A stretch of DNA of 64,000 nucleotides from CAZPQM01 sp964588995. GTDB taxonomy: Bacteria; Pseudomonadota; Alphaproteobacteria; Rickettsiales; UBA8987. Made by a program: the position numbers and the translations under genes. Below are positions 26,952 through 35,914 of this stretch, piece after piece. Location: contig CAZPQM010000004.1 of assembly GCA_964588995.1 (NCBI GenBank), forward strand, positions 1-64,000, in the 5' to 3' direction. Below the pieces are notes generated by a model. It worked only from the letters and a program-made list of their open reading frames with translations, did not search any database and was not told where the DNA came from. Each line of letters begins with the position of its first letter. Positions within the stretch are counted from its first letter, which is position 1.

Positions 26952-27273
26952 TTATAAGGATCTTTTGCCCCGTCATTGCGAGGAGTGAAGCAATCTTGTG
27001 CTGTTTACTCCGCACGAGATTGCCGCGCTCCCGTTGGTCGCTCGCAATGACGCCCTCACCCTAACCCTTCCCCAGGGGGAGAGGGAATGAGAGCGCATCC
27101 TCACCTGCCTGCGGGGGAGGCATCGAGGCTTGATAGCTATGCTATCTAGCCGCAGTGGTGGGGGTGTCATGTGGTTAGGTTAGTATTAATGCCCCCCTCC
27201 CAACCTCCCCCCGCAAGCGGGGGGAGGAGTGGAAGAGTGCGCCGCAAGCGGGGGGAGGAGTAAAAGAGTGCTC
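26952..27273. repeat. Intergenic repeat block between ribF and lspA
   Basis: No gene. It holds the second copy of the 160-bp dispersed repeat (27026-27179) and a tandem pair of G/C hairpins near 27195-27262 (CCTCCCCCCGCAAGCGGGGGGAGG and GCGCCGCAAGCGGGGGGAGG-like, the second partial), followed by GAGTGGAAGAGTG and GAGTAAAAGAGTG. Confidence 0.7.
27026..27179 (-). repeat. Dispersed repeat, copy B (inverted)
   Basis: Reverse-complement copy of the segment at 15338-15497. The middle carries a hairpin (GATAGC ATA GCTATC) where copy A has a different sequence. Together the two copies flank the sodB-lspA block in opposite orientation. Confidence 0.85.
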
Positions 27274-28200
27274 TCACCCCAGCAGCTTGCGAATGGTGGC
27301 GCAATCTTCCGTAATCTGTTCTTTCAGCCTGTCGAGGGAATCGAACGGCTGTTCAGGTCGAACGAAATCCCGCGGATAGAGCTTTGCCCACTTGCCATAG
27401 ACATCGCCTTCAAAATCAAACAGATGCGCCTCGGCGACGATGCGCTTTTCGCGTGTTACGGTCGGGCGGACACCGATATTGATCGCCGCCTGATAACGCG
27501 TCCCCTCCAATTCGACATAACCGGCATAAACGCCATGCGGGGGATGCTGATAGCCCTTCAAATGCAGGTTGACGGTCGGAAAATTGATCGTACGCCCCTT
27601 TTGCGCGCCGTAACGGATACGATCCTCGTAAAAGAACGGGTAGTTCAGCAACTCAGAGGCACGCCCGAAATGGCCGGATTTGATCGCCTCACGAATCAGG
27701 GTCGAGGAGTAGGTCATATCATCCATATTCTGTTGCGCACTGACTTGCCGCAGGGAATAGCCGAGCGGCTGGGAGAATTCGCGCAGCAGATTGACATCAC
27801 CGCTCCGTTTATAGCCGAAAATAAAGTCATAACCGATAACAATATGGCGCGCGGCGAGCTGTTCATGCAGGATGCTCCGGATAAAATCTTTACCTGTCAG
27901 GTGCGAAAACCGTTTATTAAAGCGCGGACAGAAGAAAATATCGAGACCCAGCTGTTCCAGCATAAGGTATTTGCTGCGAAAGCGTTGCAGACGGAAGGGG
28001 GGAAGACTTGGGTGCAGAAAGCGAATCGGATGCGGTTCGAAGCTCATAACTGCGGATGGAAGACCGTGTTTATCCGCGATGGCTTTCGCCTGATGAATAA
28101 CGGCTAAATGACCGGGGTGCAGCCCATCAAAATTTCCGAGTGCAATCACCGCGTTTTTTGCATGTTCCGGGCAGGTTTTAGTGTCGCGTATAAGGTGCAT
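27274..28200 (-). CDS. ribF: Bifunctional riboflavin kinase/FAD synthetase
   Basis: The 308-residue enzyme has the nucleotidyltransferase half with ALGNFDGLHPGHLAVI and the SSTLIREAIKSG block, and the C-terminal kinase half with GRTINFPTVNL and HGVYAGYVELEG. It makes FMN and FAD in the cytoplasm. Alone on its strand, with repeat spacers on both sides. Confidence 0.96.
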   Translation of the reverse strand: MHLIRDTKTCPEHAKNAVIALGNFDGLHPGHLAVIHQAKAIADKHGLPSAVMSFEPHPIRFLHPSLPPFRLQRFRSKYLMLEQLGLDIFFCPRFNKRFSHLTGKDFIRSILHEQLAARHIVIGYDFIFGYKRSGDVNLLREFSQPLGYSLRQVSAQQNMDDMTYSSTLIREAIKSGHFGRASELLNYPFFYEDRIRYGAQKGRTINFPTVNLHLKGYQHPPHGVYAGYVELEGTRYQAAINIGVRPTVTREKRIVAEAHLFDFEGDVYGKWAKLYPRDFVRPEQPFDSLDRLKEQITEDCATIRKLLG

Positions 28201-28305
28201 GTTTCACCTATGTCATTACGACACGTGAGGTGATAGTTATCGCCGGGGACTCGCATGACGTACTGTCATACTCACCAGCGGTATGACGCCTGCTGCGTTT
28301 CATGA

Positions 28306-29214
28306 TTAGCTTTCCCGCAATTTCATAAAAATGAGCAGCGGCGCGGCGATGTAAATCGAGGAGTAGGTTCCGATGACAACGCCGAAGAGCACGGCGACGG
28401 AAAAGCCGTAAATCACCTCACCACCGAGCAGCACCAGCGCGAGTAAAGCGGCCATGGTCGTGCCTGCGGTGAGGATGGTGCGCGATAAGGTATTGTTAAT
28501 ACTGCGGTTAAGCAGACTCTCCAGCGCTTCCTGTTTGTATTTGCGTAGGTTTTCACGAATCCGGTCAAAAATTACCACCGAGTCATTGATGGAATAACCG
28601 ATAATGGTCAGAATCGCGGCAATCGACGTGAGGTTGAACTCCAGCTGCAGCAGGCTGTAAAGCCCGAGCGTCAGCAGCAAGTCGTGGAAGAGGGCTGCAA
28701 TCGCGCACAGGCCGAACTGCCACTCAAAGCGAATCCAGATATAGATCATGATACCGATCAGTGCGAGGCCAAGCGAGAGTGAGCCGGCCTGAATCAGTTC
28801 TTCCCCCACCACGGGGCCAACTACATCGACTTTCCGGTAATCAATCGCGGTATTCAGTGCTCCTTCGAGCGTATTTTTCACCTGCTCGACCGCAAGGGCC
28901 TGCTCTTCCCCGGTGCCGAAAGCCTGCAGGCGAATCATGACATCTTTATCCGAGCCGATATTCTGTAGTGCAATTTCTCCAAGTTGCAGGTCGCCAAGTG
29001 TTTCACGGTAGGTTTGTAACGGTACGGGCTGCTCTGTGCGCAGTTCAATGACGGTACCGCCGGTGAAATCAATCCCGAAATTCAGCCCCTTCGTAGCCAG
29101 CAGAAAGACGGTTGCCAGCATCGCTAATACGGAGAGGCCAAAGGCAAGCCACTTGCTTTCCAGAAAACGGATATGCGTATTCGCCGGCACCAGATGCAAA
29201 GGAAAAACAGCCAT
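28306..29214 (-). CDS. secF: Protein translocase subunit SecF
   Basis: The 302-residue protein has six membrane helices, the GLNFGIDFTGGTVIELR motif of the periplasmic domain and the C-terminal GYSINDSVVIFDRIRENLR block. It works with SecD to drive export and membrane insertion. ATG 29214 follows a GGAG in the last codons of the exchanger gene, which ends a few bases upstream, so the two are probably coupled. It is separated from secD (12.9 kb, other strand), a rearranged order. Confidence 0.95.
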   Translation of the reverse strand: MAVFPLHLVPANTHIRFLESKWLAFGLSVLAMLATVFLLATKGLNFGIDFTGGTVIELRTEQPVPLQTYRETLGDLQLGEIALQNIGSDKDVMIRLQAFGTGEEQALAVEQVKNTLEGALNTAIDYRKVDVVGPVVGEELIQAGSLSLGLALIGIMIYIWIRFEWQFGLCAIAALFHDLLLTLGLYSLLQLEFNLTSIAAILTIIGYSINDSVVIFDRIRENLRKYKQEALESLLNRSINNTLSRTILTAGTTMAALLALVLLGGEVIYGFSVAVLFGVVIGTYSSIYIAAPLLIFMKLRES

Positions 29215-29217
29215 CAA

Positions 29218-30183
29218 TTACTCCATCACGTTAATTACAAGCGTTGTTATATAGCCAAGATAAACGATAAAGAAAAGCCCACCCTGCAAACGCGAGATCG
29301 ATTTTTGAAAATGGATAAAGCCTGCGAGCAGAATCGCGAGCGCGAGCATTACCCAGAGATCCAGCTGCAAAAAGGCCGGGTTGACCTGCAGCGGATTGAT
29401 CAGCACCGGTATGCCGATTCCGAGCAGGATATTAAATAAATTACTGCCGATGATATTACCGATAATAATATCCGTGTGCTTACGGAAGGCGGCAATCACG
29501 CAGGTTGCAAGCTCAGGCGACGAGCTACCGATGGCAATCAGCGTGACGGAAATGACGGCTTCGGGGATCTTAAACATCTCAGCTACAGTGACCGCCCCCA
29601 TGACCAGTAGTTCCGAACCTAGCGCGAGCCCACCAATCCCCAGCAGGACCAGCAACGTTGCTTTGAGTGGCGGAATGGGTTTGTCGAATTCTTCGGCCAT
29701 TTCCTGCTCAAGCAGCTTTGTGGCTTCGTTTTTTTTGTCCCTGGTCGCACGTTTTACCAAAAAGATAAGGTAGCTGCATAAAACCACCATCAAGAGCACA
29801 CCGGTAAGCGCATTCAGTTGATTGAAAAATACAAGAGCGGTAAATAAGATACTGATGATAAAGAGGAAAGGACTTTCGCGCTTAATGATGTTATCGTGCG
29901 GGATGAGGGGCGCCACCAGAGCACTTATTGCGAGCACCAGCCCTACATTTGCGATATTACTCCCGATGATGTTGCCGAGCGCGATATCCGATAACCCTTT
30001 AAGCGCGGCGGAAATACTGACCAACATCTCCGGCGCCGACGTGCCGATGGCAACGACCGTCAGGCCAATCACTATAATTGAGATCCCCAGCTTTTTCGCA
30101 ATGCCGACCGCGCCCTTGACCAGCGCGTCACCGGAAAAAAACAGGATGATCAGTCCGCCAATAATTTCAAGCGCTGCGATCAT
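29218..30183 (-). CDS. Calcium/sodium antiporter, CaCA family (YrbG-like)
   Basis: The 321-residue protein has about ten membrane helices in two inverted halves, with the alpha-repeat motifs GTSAPEMLVSISAALKG and GNIIGSNIANVGLVL in the first half and GSSSPELATCVIAAFRK plus GNIIGSNLFNILLGIG in the second. These bind Ca2+ in the CaCA family, which exchanges Ca2+ (or K+) for Na+ or H+ across the inner membrane. secF starts directly after its stop. Confidence 0.92.
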   Translation of the reverse strand: MIAALEIIGGLIILFFSGDALVKGAVGIAKKLGISIIVIGLTVVAIGTSAPEMLVSISAALKGLSDIALGNIIGSNIANVGLVLAISALVAPLIPHDNIIKRESPFLFIISILFTALVFFNQLNALTGVLLMVVLCSYLIFLVKRATRDKKNEATKLLEQEMAEEFDKPIPPLKATLLVLLGIGGLALGSELLVMGAVTVAEMFKIPEAVISVTLIAIGSSSPELATCVIAAFRKHTDIIIGNIIGSNLFNILLGIGIPVLINPLQVNPAFLQLDLWVMLALAILLAGFIHFQKSISRLQGGLFFIVYLGYITTLVINVME

Positions 30184-30256
30184 GCTTTCCTACCTAGATT
30201 GAGACAGGTTATAAGCAGATTGCAATAAAGAGGCAATGAAACTATTTTACGCTGTC

Positions 30257-30279
30257 ATACCGCGACGTGATCGCGGTAT
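30257..30279. repeat. Short intergenic palindrome
   Basis: ATACCGCGA and TCGCGGTAT form a perfect 9-bp stem around CGTGA, preceded by GTC as in the other GTCAT-flanked spacer hairpins of this window. It lies between divergent genes (exchanger and murJ). Confidence 0.6.
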
Positions 30280-30351
30280 TCATTTGGCAGCTAGTGTCTG
30301 GCCGCACCATTTATCCTGTGGTCAAGCTACGGGATGACAAAGGTAATTTTT

Positions 30352-31902
30352 ATGTCCATCGCGAAATCGTTTTTCACTGTGAGTAGTCTGACGCTCGTAA
30401 GCCGGATACTTGGCTTCGTGCGCGATATGCTGATGGCGTATAAAATCGGGACCGGACCGGTTGTTGACGCCTTTTTAGTGGCTTTCAAGCTGCCCAACTT
30501 TTTCCGCCGCCTGTTCGCTGAAGGGGCGTTTACGGCAGCCTTTGTGCCGATGTTTACCGGGAAAATGGCCGAGAAGGGGAAGGAAGAGGCGCTGATTTTC
30601 GGCAGTCAGATTTATACGCTGCTCTTTGCCTTCCTGCTGTGTTTTACGCTGCTTGCCATTATCGCGATGCCTTACGTGATGCTCGTGCTCGCACCCGGCT
30701 TTAACGATGATCCAGAACAGTTTGATTTAGCAGTACATTTATCACGGATCACCTTCCCGTATTTGCTGTTTATCTCGCTGGTGTCGCTGATGTCCGGCGT
30801 GCTGAACAGTTTTAAGCATTTCGCGGTGATGGCTTCGGCGCCGATACTGCTGAATCTTACGTTGATTGCTGCGCTCCTCTGGCTTTCGGATTATGCGGAA
30901 TCCGAGGTGCATGCGCTTGCAATCGGTGTCTTTATTGCCGGGGTGCTGCAATTCCTGTGGTTGTGGAGTGCGACCCGGCGGCTTGGCGCTAAACTAAGGC
31001 TGGTCAAGCCGACCCGCACACTGGAGCTCAAGCAGTTCTGGCGGCGGTTTTTGCCCGGCGTTGTCGGAGCCGGGGTGGTACAAATCAACATCATGATCGA
31101 TGTGATTATCGGTACGTTTATCCCAAGCGCGATTGGCTATCTCTACTATGCCGATCGGCTGTATCAGCTGCCACTGTCGCTCATAGGCACGGCGATGGGT
31201 GTGGCGCTGCTTCCGAGCCTGTCCGACTCACTCAAGCGCGGCCATACGGAGCAGGCGCATCGCGACAAAAACCGCAGCCTGTTTATTGCGATGTTCTTCG
31301 CGCTGCCCTCCGCTGCCGCGCTGATCGCGATTGGCGAGCCGATCATCTCTGTACTGTTTGAACGCGGCGAATTTGACGCAACAGCGACACGCGCGACCTA
31401 TTTTGCGCTCGCGGCCTATGCGGCGGGGTTGCCGGCGTTTATCCTGATTAAAATCCTCACGACCGGGTATTTCGCGCGTGGGGATACGAAAACGCCGGTG
31501 ATTATTGCGATCAAATGCCTTGCGGTGAATCTGATCGGGAATCTAAGCTTCGTCTGGCTGCTGTCGCGTATGGGTTTCATGCCGCATATGGGGCTTGCGC
31601 TGGCAACGAGCCTTTCGGCCTGGGTGAATGTAACGTTGCTGATGCATGGCCTCGCTACGCGCTATGGCTTTGGCTTCGAAAACGGTTTTCTTGGCCGTAT
31701 GCTGAAAGTGATGGTTGCTGTGATGGTGATGACGGTCGTGCTACTCCTCGCGCAGCCCTATTTGTTTGCGATATTAGGTAAAATCGCCGGACTGGTCGTG
31801 TTGGTAGCATGCGGCGCGGGTAGTTTTTTCCTCAGCTCACAGGCGCTTGGTTTGTATTCGGTAAGAGGGCTGCTAAATGCGGTTCGTAGTACTACGGCTT
31901 GA
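30352..31902 (+). CDS. murJ: Lipid II flippase MurJ
   Basis: The 516-residue protein has about 14 membrane helices and the MurJ signatures TLVSRILGFVRDMLMAYKIG, ANFFRRLFAEGAF-type motif (LPNFFRRLFAEGAFTAAFVP) and the Arg-containing GRFEFDAT-like block (ERGEFDATATR). It flips the peptidoglycan precursor lipid II across the inner membrane. ATG 30352 is preferred over one six codons upstream, because AAAGG lies at a normal distance and the family start SIAKSFF follows. Confidence 0.95.
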   Translation: MSIAKSFFTVSSLTLVSRILGFVRDMLMAYKIGTGPVVDAFLVAFKLPNFFRRLFAEGAFTAAFVPMFTGKMAEKGKEEALIFGSQIYTLLFAFLLCFTLLAIIAMPYVMLVLAPGFNDDPEQFDLAVHLSRITFPYLLFISLVSLMSGVLNSFKHFAVMASAPILLNLTLIAALLWLSDYAESEVHALAIGVFIAGVLQFLWLWSATRRLGAKLRLVKPTRTLELKQFWRRFLPGVVGAGVVQINIMIDVIIGTFIPSAIGYLYYADRLYQLPLSLIGTAMGVALLPSLSDSLKRGHTEQAHRDKNRSLFIAMFFALPSAAALIAIGEPIISVLFERGEFDATATRATYFALAAYAAGLPAFILIKILTTGYFARGDTKTPVIIAIKCLAVNLIGNLSFVWLLSRMGFMPHMGLALATSLSAWVNVTLLMHGLATRYGFGFENGFLGRMLKVMVAVMVMTVVLLLAQPYLFAILGKIAGLVVLVACGAGSFFLSSQALGLYSVRGLLNAVRSTTA

Positions 31903-32157
31903 TTGCAGTACAAGACCGAGGATGATAGTCTGCTTGTCATCCCCGACTTGTTCGGGGATCTCGAGCCACAGGCTGCGTTTGTGCCATTTCGCCTAAGATC
32001 CCGGAATAAATCCGGAATGACAATTCACTTAGTTCATTCCGGCGAAGGCTGTAATCTCAGGCTACATGCTTCTATCGCGAGATCTTCGGGTCAAGCACAA
32101 GGATGAAAGCGGTGGACTATTTGAATCAATACGCCAACTACGCTCATCGCACATCCG
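31903..32157. repeat. Convergent spacer with GTCAT hairpins
   Basis: Between the ends of murJ and uppP lie two palindromes: ATCCCCGA...TCGGGGAT at about 31939-31959, preceded by GTC, and CCGGA ATAAA TCCGG at 32001-32015, followed by AATGAC. A partial third (CATTCCGGCGAAGG) lies near 32034. They may act as transcription ends for both genes. No gene seen. Confidence 0.6.
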
Positions 32158-32958
32158 CTAAAGTACATACAGTAACAGCAACATCACGCTGCCCACGGCA
32201 ATGCGATAGTAGGCGAAGGGGATGAAACCGTGTTTGGAGATAAACGCAATGACGGTTTTTACCACCAGTAGCGCCGTGAAAAAGGCGGCGAGGAAGCCGA
32301 TCGCGACTAATAGAAATCCTTCGCTGTTTATGTGCTCCCACTCTTCATAGAGCGACTTGACGGTTGCGCCGAGCATGGTGGGAATAGCGAGGAAAAATGA
32401 GAATTCGGTAGCGGCCTTGCGGTCGACCCCGAGCAGCAGCGAACCCATGATGGTCGCGCCGGAGCGGGACGTACCGGGAATCATCGCGAGTGTCTGAAAC
32501 AGCCCAATTTTCAGCGCGAGTTTCCACGAAAATGCTTCCGTGGTGTGGTATTTTGGAGTAGGTCGCAGCTTCTTTTCGATCAGTATAATGAGCAGCCCGC
32601 CGATAATCAGCATCACCGAGACGACGGTCGGCGAAAACAGCACATCGCGGATAATGTCGTAAGCGAGCATGCCGATAATCAGGGAAGGGATAAAGGCGAT
32701 CGTCACATTGCGGGCGAAAATGAAGGACTCGCGATCTTTATGTAAATTGAAGGCAACATGGGTCAATTTTTCTTTATACGCCCAACAGACAGCCAGAATC
32801 GCACCGAGCTGAATCACGATTTCAAAGACGTTGCCCTTGGGTGCGGCAAAGTTGAGGATATCGACGAGCAATATGAGATGCCCGGTCGAGGAGACGGGTA
32901 TGAACTCGGTCAGCCCCTCAACTATACCAAGCAGTAGCGCGTGGAAAATATCGGTCAT
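32158..32958 (-). CDS. uppP: Undecaprenyl-diphosphatase (BacA type)
   Basis: The 266-residue membrane protein has the two catalytic blocks of UppP: LGIVEGLTEFIPVSSTGHLIL at the N-terminus and the PGTSRSGATIMGSLLLG block around residue 160. It releases undecaprenyl phosphate for another round of lipid II transport, fitting its place next to murJ. The upstream side holds two copies of the three-hairpin element and tRNA-Leu. Confidence 0.95.
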   Translation of the reverse strand: MTDIFHALLLGIVEGLTEFIPVSSTGHLILLVDILNFAAPKGNVFEIVIQLGAILAVCWAYKEKLTHVAFNLHKDRESFIFARNVTIAFIPSLIIGMLAYDIIRDVLFSPTVVSVMLIIGGLLIILIEKKLRPTPKYHTTEAFSWKLALKIGLFQTLAMIPGTSRSGATIMGSLLLGVDRKAATEFSFFLAIPTMLGATVKSLYEEWEHINSEGFLLVAIGFLAAFFTALLVVKTVIAFISKHGFIPFAYYRIAVGSVMLLLLYVL

Positions 32959-32976
32959 GCGTATTTAATCGTCCCC

Positions 32977-33048
32977 TGAAGCGACTACTGCCGCTTCAAA
33001 TGAACCTAGCAGCTTCGCTGACTAAAGCAAGCAGGATTACTATCCTGC
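32977..33048 (+). repeat. Three-hairpin element, copy 1
   Basis: Hairpin 1 is TGAAGCG/CGCTTCA (32977-32998), hairpin 2 is CAGC-TTC-GCTG (33010-33020), hairpin 3 is GCAGGAT-TACT-ATCCTGC (33031-33048). Linkers are AATGAACCTAG and ACTAAAGCAA. Compare copies at 33065 and 54660: the stems differ in sequence but still pair, and the linkers and the TACT loop are kept. Confidence 0.75.
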
Positions 33049-33064
33049 GTTGTTATACTGCTCC

Positions 33065-33137
33065 TTGCTCGCATTCCTATGCTCGCAAATGAGCCTAAGC
33101 CCTTTGGGCACTAAAGCAAGCAGGATTACTATCCTGT
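33065..33137 (+). repeat. Three-hairpin element, copy 2
   Basis: Hairpin 1 is TTGCTCGCAT/ATGCTCGCAA with two central mismatches (33065-33088), hairpin 2 is GCCC-TTT-GGGC (33099-33109), hairpin 3 is GCAGGAT-TACT-ATCCTGT (33120-33137, closing G-T pair). Linkers ATGAGCCTAA and ACTAAAGCAA. It lies 16 bases after copy 1 in the same orientation. Confidence 0.75.
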
Positions 33138-33239
33138 GTGTTTACGCTATCGGTCATTCGGCATCAACAAGCAACTTCAGCTAAGGGAATTGACGAAACA
33201 TTTTCCTCGTGTATGTTCACGGCTTCACACAGTTAGATT

Positions 33240-33325
33240 GCCTCTGTGGCGGAATTGGTAGACGCGCCGGATTCAAAATCCGGTTCTCTTTGAGAGTGTG
33301 GGTTCGATTCCCACCGGAGGCACCA
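33240..33325 (+). tRNA. trnL: tRNA-Leu (anticodon CAA)
   Basis: The 86-base gene begins GCCTCTGTGGCGGAATTGGT, has an anticodon stem-loop CCGGA-TTCAAAA-TCCGG with anticodon CAA at 33274-33276, a class II variable arm (TTCTCTTTGAGAG region), a GGTTCGATTCC T-arm and the acceptor GCCTCTG/CGGAGGC with one G-T pair. CCA is encoded. Its 3' end is the integration site of the element that follows. Confidence 0.96.
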
Positions 33326-33327
33326 TC
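33308..33327 (+). other. attL-like core in the tRNA-Leu 3' end
   Basis: TTCCCACCGGAGGCACCATC spans the T-arm, acceptor and CCA end of tRNA-Leu and recurs, minus one G, at 48699-48717. Such repeats mark the ends of elements integrated by tRNA-targeting tyrosine recombinases. Confidence 0.75.
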
Positions 33328-33439
33328 TCACGGTCTCAAGAAATCCATTAACATCCACTTAAACGTTGAATTTAAAAGTCTTATAGGCTATTTCTAGTCC
33401 CAGCTCATCCTTGTTTGTCTAGCACTATCTGAGTATTAA

Positions 33440-33461
33440 TGGGGGCAACATTGGGGGCAAC
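33440..33461 (+). promoter_or_regulatory. Paired arm-type repeats, left end
   Basis: TGGGGGCAAC occurs at 33440-33449 and 33452-33461. An inverted copy (GTTGCCCCCA) at 33481-33490 lies immediately before the integrase ATG. The same pair with the same 12-base spacing lies at the right end. These look like integrase arm-binding sites, and the inverted copy may let integrase repress its own gene. Confidence 0.65.
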
Positions 33462-33491
33462 CTTTTTCAACTGCTTGGGAGTTGCCCCCAA

Positions 33492-34682
33492 ATGAAACTG
33501 ACCGATAAAGCCTGTAAAAACGCACAACCTCACGAAAAACCCAGAAAAATGGCGGATGGCAAAGGTTTATACCTCGAAGTACGTCCTAATGGGGGCAAGT
33601 ATTGGCGTTTCAAATACCGTATAGGCGGCAAAGAAAAGCGTATATCACTTGGCGTTTATCCCGAAACGTCCCTGAAGGAAGCCCGAATAGCGTGCGACGA
33701 GGCTCGAAAACAAGTAATACAAGGCAATGACCCCTCTTTTCTTCGACAGGAGGCCAAAAGCCAACAAATCCTGGATGCCACCAATAGTTTTGAATCGGTC
33801 GCTCGCGAGTGGTTTTCTATGCAGCAAGCCAAATGGTCGCCTAAACATGCTGCTAAAATCATCAACTGGCTGGAAAAAGATGTATTTCCTTACCTTGGGG
33901 CAATGCAGATTAATGAGATTAAACCTAAAAAAATGCTAGAAACCATAAAGCGTATTGAGAGCCGAGGCGCATTAGATGTTGCCAAGCGCATCCTCCACGT
34001 CTGCAATCAGGTTTTTAAATACGCCGTTATATTCGAACGAATTGAATACAACCCTGCTGCTGACCTTCATGGCGCATTACAAGCTGCTCCACCTGTTAAA
34101 CACCGCGCCCACTTAGCCGAATCGGAATTGCCCGAATTTCTCAATCTATTGGAGGATTATGAAGGCGAGGAACAAACCAAGTTAGCTCTTAAACTAAAAC
34201 TACTAACCCTTCTCCGCACCTCAGAGCTTCGCGCGGGCACATGGGATGAAATAGACTGGAGCAAGCGAGAGTGGCATATACCTGCTGAGCGCATGAAAAT
34301 GAAGCGACCGCATGTTGTTCCTCTGACAAATCAAGCCTTAGCCATATTAGACCAACTTCGCAAAATGAACGGTAATCGAAAGCATATATTTCCAAACCAT
34401 CAAAAACCCGTTACCTATATCAGCGAAAACACCATGCTTTTCGCTATGTACCGCATGGGCTATCACAGCCGTGCCACCCCGCATGGCTTCCGTTCCACCG
34501 CGTCCACCATAATGAACGAAAAAGGCTTTCGCTCAGATATTATAGAAGCGCAACTATCACACGTAGAAAACAACAAGAGCCGTGCGGCTTATAACAAGGC
34601 GGAATACTTAGATGACCGCCACGAGATGATGCAGTGGTGGGCGGATTATCTGGACAAACTGGGACAAAATGTTAATGAGTAA
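33492..34682 (+). CDS. int: Tyrosine recombinase integrase (P4 type)
   Basis: The 396-residue protein has the N-terminal DUF4102-type arm-binding domain (KLTDKACKNAQPHEKPRKMADGKGLYLEV in parts, then KRISLGVYPETSLKEAR), a core-binding domain and the catalytic domain: first Arg in LLRTSELRAGTW, HGFRSTAS with His/Arg, SHVENNKSRAAYNK with the His and the Tyr in AAYNKAEY. It should cut and join att sites at tRNA-Leu. The gene starts 166 bases after the tRNA. Confidence 0.95.
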   Translation: MKLTDKACKNAQPHEKPRKMADGKGLYLEVRPNGGKYWRFKYRIGGKEKRISLGVYPETSLKEARIACDEARKQVIQGNDPSFLRQEAKSQQILDATNSFESVAREWFSMQQAKWSPKHAAKIINWLEKDVFPYLGAMQINEIKPKKMLETIKRIESRGALDVAKRILHVCNQVFKYAVIFERIEYNPAADLHGALQAAPPVKHRAHLAESELPEFLNLLEDYEGEEQTKLALKLKLLTLLRTSELRAGTWDEIDWSKREWHIPAERMKMKRPHVVPLTNQALAILDQLRKMNGNRKHIFPNHQKPVTYISENTMLFAMYRMGYHSRATPHGFRSTASTIMNEKGFRSDIIEAQLSHVENNKSRAAYNKAEYLDDRHEMMQWWADYLDKLGQNVNE

Positions 34683-34710
34683 TTGTTAACATTTTACGAG
34701 AATAAAGATA

Positions 34711-35505
34711 ATGAGTACCACCGAAACTGTATTTAATGGATATAAAATGCCTTTGTCTGAGACAATAACTCTCTCAGATTTACTAATTTGCCTTTCGACA
34801 AATAACCCAGCGGTAGAAGAACGTTATTTCTACCTTACTAATCATAAATCTCATCATGACCTTAATGGCAATGAAGAATATGAAAAATATAAGAAAAAAA
34901 TAATTTACCATTTAATGCAGAATAATATCGTCGCAAAAGGCATAATAAATAACTTTTCAAGCTACAGCATGTGTCAAAATCGATACGCGGATATTTATAG
35001 ATGTGAACCAAAAGATGGAAATTATACAAACATCTCTTCAAAAGATTGGTCTATAGATGAGGTATCTTGGCAAGATAGCTTCTTGGCAATAGAATACAAA
35101 GATGACTCAGACAAAATGACATGCAATGATTTTACTACTGAAGGCACATGTTATACTGATATACAAATACCGACTAAAGCCGCCAGCAAGATTTGGCCGA
35201 ACCTACTTGGAGTGCAGAACGAGAATCTAAATAGCACTGAAAATGTTATTGGCTATTTAAATCCAGACCACCCACATTACGCACACAAACTTGCTGTAGC
35301 AGTTAAAGTATGGGAGGCATTAGACGCTGACCCTTCTTTGCTAAGAAAATCCCCTCCTAAGAAGGCCATGATAAAGTGGCTTGAATCTCACGCTGATAAG
35401 TTAGGCTTGATTAAAGATAATGGGGAGAAAAACAAGGTAGGTATTGAAGAAATTGCCAAAGTGGCTAATTGGAATATAAAAGGCGGCGCACCTAAAACTC
35501 CTTGA
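34711..35505 (+). CDS. Island-associated protein of unknown function
   Basis: The 264-residue protein is A+T-rich in codon use and unlike the core genes. The N-terminal two thirds has no motif I know. The last 90 residues read as a helical domain (HPHYAHKLAVAVKVWEAL, KKAMIKWLESHADKLGLI, IEEIAKVANWNIKGGAPKTP) of the kind found in genes next to integrases in many proteobacterial islands, which suggests DNA binding or control. It starts 28 bases after int. Confidence 0.6.
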   Translation: MSTTETVFNGYKMPLSETITLSDLLICLSTNNPAVEERYFYLTNHKSHHDLNGNEEYEKYKKKIIYHLMQNNIVAKGIINNFSSYSMCQNRYADIYRCEPKDGNYTNISSKDWSIDEVSWQDSFLAIEYKDDSDKMTCNDFTTEGTCYTDIQIPTKAASKIWPNLLGVQNENLNSTENVIGYLNPDHPHYAHKLAVAVKVWEALDADPSLLRKSPPKKAMIKWLESHADKLGLIKDNGEKNKVGIEEIAKVANWNIKGGAPKTP

Positions 35506-35701
35506 AGCCACCTACCCCTTATCGTATTGGTATTTAATAGTTTTTAGCATATCCTTTCCCAACGTGCTTTGGAAGCTCCCCCCTTGTTACATCGGTTACT
35601 AGCGTTTTTTAGGGTATGGTTTTTATAACCTGCCCGTCTATTACGTACTGATATTATCTGTAGAGTTCCCGCTGTATTCAACAAAACAAAAGGACTCAAA
35701 C

Positions 35702-35914
35702 ATGGACAACTACTCACTCCCCGAAACAGGCTTCATTCGACTGCCCGAAGTGCTCAATGTAATCCCCATTGGTAAATCGACGTGGTGGGCGGGCGTTAAA
35801 GAGGGGCGCTTTCCCGCGCCAATCAAGATCGGGGCGCGCACTTCAATGTGGCGCGTAGAGGATATACATGCATTAATAGCAGAACTCTCCGAACACCATG
35901 AAGGGAGAAAATAA
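35702..35914 (+). CDS. AlpA-family transcriptional regulator
   Basis: The 70-residue protein has the AlpA/excisionase winged-helix pattern: GFIRLPEVLNVIPIGKSTWW, then GRFPAPIKIGARTSMWRVEDIHALI. AlpA proteins switch on excision or early genes of P4-like elements. AAAGGA lies seven bases before the ATG. Its stop overlaps the next ATG, so the two genes are coupled. Confidence 0.88.
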   Translation: MDNYSLPETGFIRLPEVLNVIPIGKSTWWAGVKEGRFPAPIKIGARTSMWRVEDIHALIAELSEHHEGRK

